From: an uncultured Clostridia bacterium
GTDB lineage: Bacteria > Bacillota > Clostridia > TANB77 > CAG-508
Assembly: GCA_948585895.1 (NCBI GenBank)
Contig: CAPBNZ010000004.1
Span: 9,311 to 21,332, forward strand
Direction of reading: 5' to 3'
Length of the DNA: 12,022 bases
Shown: piece by piece, positions 8,395 through 12,022 of the stretch
How positions within the stretch are numbered: position 1 is the stretch's first letter
Layout of the letters: each line of letters opens with the position of its first letter
Notes under the pieces: model-generated
What the model saw: only the letters and a program-made list of their open reading frames with translations
Told to the model about the DNA's origin: nothing
Databases searched by the model: none
Program-made: the position numbers and the translations under genes

Positions 8395-9439
8395 CTACCA
8401 TTTTATATCAATTTTTAGTGTTTTCGTAATCCATTTATAGGTTGTGATAAAAAATCGAAACATATGAAATACATATATCTTTTTTACAATGGCTAACTTT
8501 AAGTTTGCACTATGATGTGTAAGGCAATAAGACAATTTCATATACTTCGTTATTTTCCATTCTGGAAAATTCTTATTGAGGAATGTTACACTGTTTTTAT
8601 ATTCTTCTACAAAGTCACAATTACTGCTTTCTGAGGCTCTTAGCATAAGTGAAATTCCGAAAGTGCAAAAACGCCATCGACCCTAATATTTCTATTTTTT
8701 CTTGTCCTTCTTTTTCTGCTTGGTATTGTTTTTTGATTTCTAACATTGCCTCTTGTATCGATTGTATCTCCTCTTTTTTTAATACATTCATAGCCGAACC
8801 TTCTCTTACTATGTAGTTATATAAATATTGGTCTATAAAAGATATTTTGCTGGCTTTTTGATAAATTAAACTTAAAAACATCATATCTTCTAGTATTCTT
8901 GGTGGTTTTTGTAAATCTTTTATTTGTTTTAATAAAGAAGTCTTGTACAATTTGTTCCACAATGCTGTGTTAATTGCTATCACTTCTTCCCAATTCATAT
9001 TGCTTTCGATTATCCTATTAGAAGGATATTTCATTTCTTGTGATAATACTTTTCCTGTGCTACCATCTATTCTTTTAAATCCACAAATGGCTATATCTGC
9101 TTTATTTTCGGTTATACTTTTATAAAGTTCTTGGGCAAAATTAGGTTCTACATAATCATCTGCATCTATAAAAGTGATATATTCTCCTTTTGCCTCTTTG
9201 ATTCCCACCATTCTTGCTTTCCAAGCCCCTTCATTTTTCTTGTCAATAACTTTTACGTTTAAATGATTCGTTTCAAATTCTCTTAAAATTTCTAGCGTTT
9301 TATCTTTTGAGCCATCATTGATGGCAATAATCTCTATTTCTTGCAATGTTTGATTTACTAAACTCTCCATTGTATTTTTTATGTATTTTTCTGCATTATA
9401 AGCTGGTAAAATTACACTTACTTTTCGTATTTGTTCCAT
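8395..9439 (-). CDS. GT2 glycosyltransferase, full length only through a +1 shift at CGG
   Basis: This is a cytoplasmic family 2 glycosyltransferase with VSVILPAYNAEKYI at the N-terminus, INDGSKDKT (40-48), the metal-binding DADD (92-95) and ILEDMMFLS further on. In the standard code it stops prematurely after a non-homologous tail (RNFTYAKSLRKQ). A separate 83-residue frame, 8646-8395, carries a normal C-terminal part of such enzymes (LRASESSNCDFVEEY to DIKW). Skipping the C of CGG at 8659 joins them as AFLHFGISLMLRASES, giving 347 residues. I start it at ATG 9439, preceded by AAAGGGGA and 1 bp after the DUF2304 stop. An upstream ATG at 9466 would add MKRRKKGNS but lies inside the DUF2304 gene. 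The acceptor and sugar are unknown. If CGG is not recoded, this is a frameshifted pseudogene. Confidence 0.8.
8656..8659 (-). other. CGGA recoding site (+1) in the GT2 gene
   Basis: The zero frame reads CAC TTT CGG AAT TTC and ends at TAA about 13 codons later. Skipping the C gives CAC TTT GGA ATT TCA CTT ATG CTA, which continues as the GT2 C-terminus. The join point is tightly bounded: the residues before it (GSMAFLHF) and after it (ISLMLRASE) both look like native family sequence. The P-site codon is TTT. Confidence 0.8.
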
Positions 9440-9440
9440 G

Positions 9441-9788
9441 CTATTCCCCTTTTTTCTTCTCTTCATATTCTTTTAATGCTACTGAATGGTTTAATTCTTT
9501 AATTTTCTCATTCAATGTTGATATTCTAATATTATTAATAAAGGTCTGTATCAGTAAAAACACCATAACCACTAAAAATACAAAATTGACAGGTGCTATA
9601 AATCCTAATTTAGCAGATATCCATTCTACTCCATGGAAAAACACGCTCATAACTATTAAAATGATACTTCCTATCATCCAAATAACTGAGTTTTCTACCT
9701 TTAATTTTGCTTGTTTTATTTTGGTTATACATAAAAAACATGAAAACAATGATGCTACAATTAATATTACTCTTAACGTGATTGTCAT
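9441..9788 (-). CDS. DUF2304 small membrane protein, partner of the upstream GT2 (GacJ-like)
   Basis: This 115-residue protein has three hydrophobic helices (about 4-22, 33-52, 65-85), followed by a charged helical tail likely to be coiled coil (NEKIKELNHSVALKEYEEKK). Size, layout and the motif around VFFHGVEWISAKLG match DUF2304 proteins. The family is usually encoded directly after a Dpm1-like GT2, as here, and the characterised member GacJ binds and activates its GT2. The start codon has AGGAGG five bases upstream. Its stop is 1 bp before the preferred start of the next GT2, so translation is probably coupled. Confidence 0.85.
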   Translation of the reverse strand: MTITLRVILIVASLFSCFLCITKIKQAKLKVENSVIWMIGSIILIVMSVFFHGVEWISAKLGFIAPVNFVFLVVMVFLLIQTFINNIRISTLNEKIKELNHSVALKEYEEKKKGE

Positions 9789-9800
9789 GATATCCTCCTA

Positions 9801-10490
9801 CTAATTATTTTTCCTTGTTATTGCTCTAATAAAGATAATGGAGAAAAACATATTTATCATGTAATACATAGATTTGATTGGATTTAAATAACTTTCTCCA
9901 AATTCTCTTTCTGACATTTCTACTTGTACTTCTTTTAATTTCATCTTTTTCTTTAATAAATAGACTAGTGTATCTGGTTCTGGTGATAAACTAGCATTTG
10001 TTATAAATCTCTCTATTACTTTTTGATTAAAAGCTCTCATACCAGAGGTTGGATCTTTTATTGTTTTTCCTGTTATTAATTTGATAATCCCTGTTAGTAA
10101 ACTACTTCCTAACATTCTCATGCTATGTGGCTTTTTCTTTTCAACAAATCTGGAACCTATAACAATATCATAATTATTTTTTTCTATTTCTTCCACTAAC
10201 TTTTTTAAATATTTTGCTTGATGCTGACCATCCCCATCAAATTGGATGACCACATCATAATGTTTTTGATAAGCATATTTCATTCCAATTTGTATGGCAC
10301 TTGTTAGTCCATAGTTGATTGGTAATGAAATCATGTTAAAGTTGTTTTTTTGGCATACTTCTTTTGTATTATCTTTTGAACAATCATTAATGATAATATA
10401 ATCATAGGTCGTATTTTCCATTATGTCTTTTATCGTTTTTTCAATATTTAATGCTTCATTATACGCAGGTACTATTATTAAAACTTTCAT
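9801..10490 (-). CDS. GT2 glycosyltransferase, Dpm1/polyprenyl-phosphate sugar transferase type (GacI-like role)
   Basis: This 229-residue protein is a family 2 GT-A glycosyltransferase that probably moves a sugar from a nucleotide donor to undecaprenyl phosphate on the inner face of the membrane. The N-terminus has IIVPAYNEALNIEKTI (about 5-20), then IINDCSKDNT (33-42) and the metal-binding DGDGQH (85-90). The sequence DPTSGMRAFN follows, typical of the dolichyl-phosphate mannosyltransferase subfamily. The C-terminus has a single hydrophobic segment (about 205-223) near the basic end. The start is supported by AAGGAGAG a few bases upstream. A DUF2304 gene begins 12 bp downstream, the pairing known for GacI/GacJ in group A streptococcus, where GacJ stimulates GacI to make GlcNAc-P-undecaprenol. 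The sugar used here cannot be told from sequence. Confidence 0.87.
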   Translation of the reverse strand: MKVLIIVPAYNEALNIEKTIKDIMENTTYDYIIINDCSKDNTKEVCQKNNFNMISLPINYGLTSAIQIGMKYAYQKHYDVVIQFDGDGQHQAKYLKKLVEEIEKNNYDIVIGSRFVEKKKPHSMRMLGSSLLTGIIKLITGKTIKDPTSGMRAFNQKVIERFITNASLSPEPDTLVYLLKKKMKLKEVQVEMSEREFGESYLNPIKSMYYMINMFFSIIFIRAITRKNN

Positions 10491-10499
10491 GTTCTCTCC

Positions 10500-12022
10500 T
10501 TAATTAAATTGATAGATATATTGATTTTTTTCTTGATTCTCAAATTTCACTTCTGTGTGGAATTCTTTTTGTATTTGCTCTGATAGTTTGGTATCTGTAA
10601 AATAATATTTTACCTTCAAATCTTTTATATTCTGATAAGTTAATCTTACTTCATAGCTATCTTGGGTTAATAGGGTAAACTCTGTTTTATCACTTAATAT
10701 GATTCCAATATGTGCATATCGATTATAAACTTCATTATATTTTCCTTCTGGGTCAACAATTGTTAACCAGTCAAAATTCGGATAAATATTCACACCATTT
10801 AATATATTAACTCCATTTGCGGCTAAATATTGCCCACTCCAATTATACCTTCCTAACCAAAGAGCCTCTTTATCTGATTGATAAATTTCTTGTATTTGTT
10901 TTGCAACATTGGTCTTGTAAAAAATGTCTGTTCCTGAAGCAATTGGATTGATGGCTGCACCAGCTAAAATTGCCACAATACACATACTATAACAAAAAGC
11001 CTTTTTGTTGGTGCGAATTAGTGTATAAGTCAAAACAAATAACATAAAAAATAATACTTCTAATTTTATTTCTGTAAAAAATGCTCGATAAGTCGAATTT
11101 TTTATTAAAACCATTACGATTAATAAGACAATTGCTGAAATGACTATCCCTTGCTTTTTGTTTACAATACTTTTTGTTTCTCCTCTTTTTAATAACATAA
11201 AGATTAATAGAATTCCTACTAATTCTAATACTAATTTTGCTCTTTGTGAAGGTGAAAAATATAAAAATGTAATTTGAGCAAAAAACTTATTAAATCCAAT
11301 AAATATCCATGTAAATAATACTGTATATAACACAAGTAAGGCTATCTCTAAAAATTTATTGCTTCCCTCTTTTTTCTCTTTTTGCTTATTTCCTGTAAAA
11401 TAATTTACAATTAAGATAAGTAACCCTGTAATTGGATAAATATAACCACTAATTTCACAAGGGTTGTCTATTTTATTTCCATATGGTAAAAATATATTGG
11501 TAAATAAAGAAACAAATCGGTCTATTGTATAATCTCCACCTACATCAAATCTTTCTCCTGGATAAACTGTGTTCATCATAACTTGAATATCAGGCCATGC
11601 ATTCCATACAAAATATGCCAATATTCCCACTATCCCAATTAAAGTTAATCCCATAATGATATAATCTTGTTTTTTTAGTTCCTTCCCCTGTTTTATAATA
11701 TCATTTAACATAAAAATTACAACTACAAAAGCAAGTGGTACTTGATATGCTGGGTACAAGGCAAAAGCAAATGCTGGTACAGATATAAGCATTCCTATTG
11801 CTATTGCAATCTTTTTCTTTACATTCCAATTTAAGTTTTTCATATAGTAATGGAATAATACAATGATTGCCATTCCCCAAATGTAACTATCTACTACTGC
11901 TGTACTAAACCACCACATTAACCCGTGGTGCTAATGCCAACACAAACATTCCAGTAATCGATAACAAGTTATCTTTTTTAGTTATGATTCTCATAATTTC
12001 AAAGGATACCAATAATAATAAA
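10500..12022 (-). CDS. Polytopic membrane protein of a surface-glycan locus, 5' end outside the window, one internal CGG +1 frameshift
   Basis: The gene enters from the right edge and stops at TAA 10500-10502. In the standard code it is split: the upstream frame (12021 to 11905) reads hydrophobic sequence ending LALAPRVNVVV and hits TAG at 11905-11907. The downstream frame gives 472 codons from an ATG at 11918, with another stop (TAG) just upstream of that ATG in its own frame. Skipping the C of CGG at 11925 joins them as LALAPGLMWWFSTAVVDSY, 506 codons within the window. The remainder has many membrane helices, an outside-type loop with PGERFDVGGDYTIDRF, and a soluble C-terminal domain of about 140 residues. 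This architecture resembles large GT-C-like or YfhO-like membrane glycosyltransferases, perhaps the DUF7657 group, but I see no decisive catalytic motif. The next gene starts 9 bp downstream. Frame reconstruction is well supported; the function is an inference. Confidence 0.75.
11922..11925 (-). other. CGGG recoding site (+1) in the membrane protein gene
   Basis: The zero frame reads GCA CCA CGG GTT AAT and terminates six codons after CGG at TAG 11905-11907. Skipping the C, or reading CGGG as one unit, gives CCA GGG TTA ATG TGG TGG and enters a frame that stays open for 474 codons to the gene's end. The P-site codon is CCA. No Shine-Dalgarno-like stimulator is visible just upstream. Confidence 0.75.

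Noticed and set aside
9440..9466. GT2 start at ATG 9466
   Set aside because: It overlaps the DUF2304 gene and adds only a basic tail; ATG 9439 has a purine-rich AAAGGGGA site and sits 1 bp after the upstream stop.
1247..9804. Plus-strand open frames (for example 1485-1796, 7763-8131, 9346-9804)
   Set aside because: They lie opposite well-supported minus-strand genes, lack ribosome binding sites and recognisable domains, and have the composition of antisense shadows.
4799..11925. Frame breaks as sequencing or assembly errors, or as pseudogenes
   Set aside because: Not fully excluded without reads. However, errors or decay would not be expected to hit only in-frame CGG at three unrelated loci, leave all out-of-frame CGG intact, and occur nowhere else in about 3,500 codons.
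4799..11925. Reassignment of CGG to another amino acid (Trp or Gln, as reported in some Bacillota)
   Set aside because: A different amino acid with normal triplet reading leaves the downstream frames closed; only a +1 change restores the proteins.

Overview
This is an AT-rich window (GC roughly 30% by eye) in which every gene I can support lies on the minus strand, so transcription runs from the right edge to the left edge. Strong AGGAGG-type ribosome binding sites, one sigma-A type promoter, signal peptides, a peptidoglycan-type M14 peptidase and Gram-positive-style polymer glycosylation genes suggest a Bacillota (Clostridia-like) bacterium with a cell wall. The exact lineage cannot be read from the window.

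Layout in the direction of transcription: (1) a polytopic membrane protein that enters from the right edge and ends at 10500; (2) a Dpm1-like GT2 glycosyltransferase and its DUF2304 membrane partner (10490-9441); (3) a second GT2 (9439-8395); (4) a small EamA/SMR-like membrane protein (8376-7981), a GT-C-like polytopic protein (7979-6681) and a GtrB-like GT2 with two C-terminal membrane helices (6680-5730). Items 2-4 look like a lipid-linked side-chain glycosylation locus: sugar loading on undecaprenyl phosphate, flipping, and transfer outside the membrane. A promoter at 5658-5686 then starts a second unit: a secreted protein with five Ig-like domains and an M14 zinc carboxypeptidase domain (5626-3590), an anchored protein of unknown function (3569-2805), a DUF6077-like polytopic protein (2740-878), and a secreted Ig-repeat protein that runs off the left edge (869-1).

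The main discovery candidate is a recoding signal. Three genes are broken in the standard code at five points. Every break is a +1 shift located exactly at an in-frame CGG codon: reading CGGN as one unit, or skipping the C and reading GGN (Gly), restores each protein. I scanned the minus strand for all CGG triplets and found nine. Five are in frame and all five are frameshift points. The other four straddle two codons (TCG-G or GCG-G) in intact genes. No in-frame CGG is read normally, and no frame break occurs without CGG. Three sites are copies inside a tandem repeat whose period is 235 nt (78 codons + 1 nt), while the homologous repeat in the neighbouring gene has no CGG and an in-frame 231-nt period. 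This suggests that CGG is an unassigned codon in this organism and causes +1 frameshifting or quadruplet decoding.
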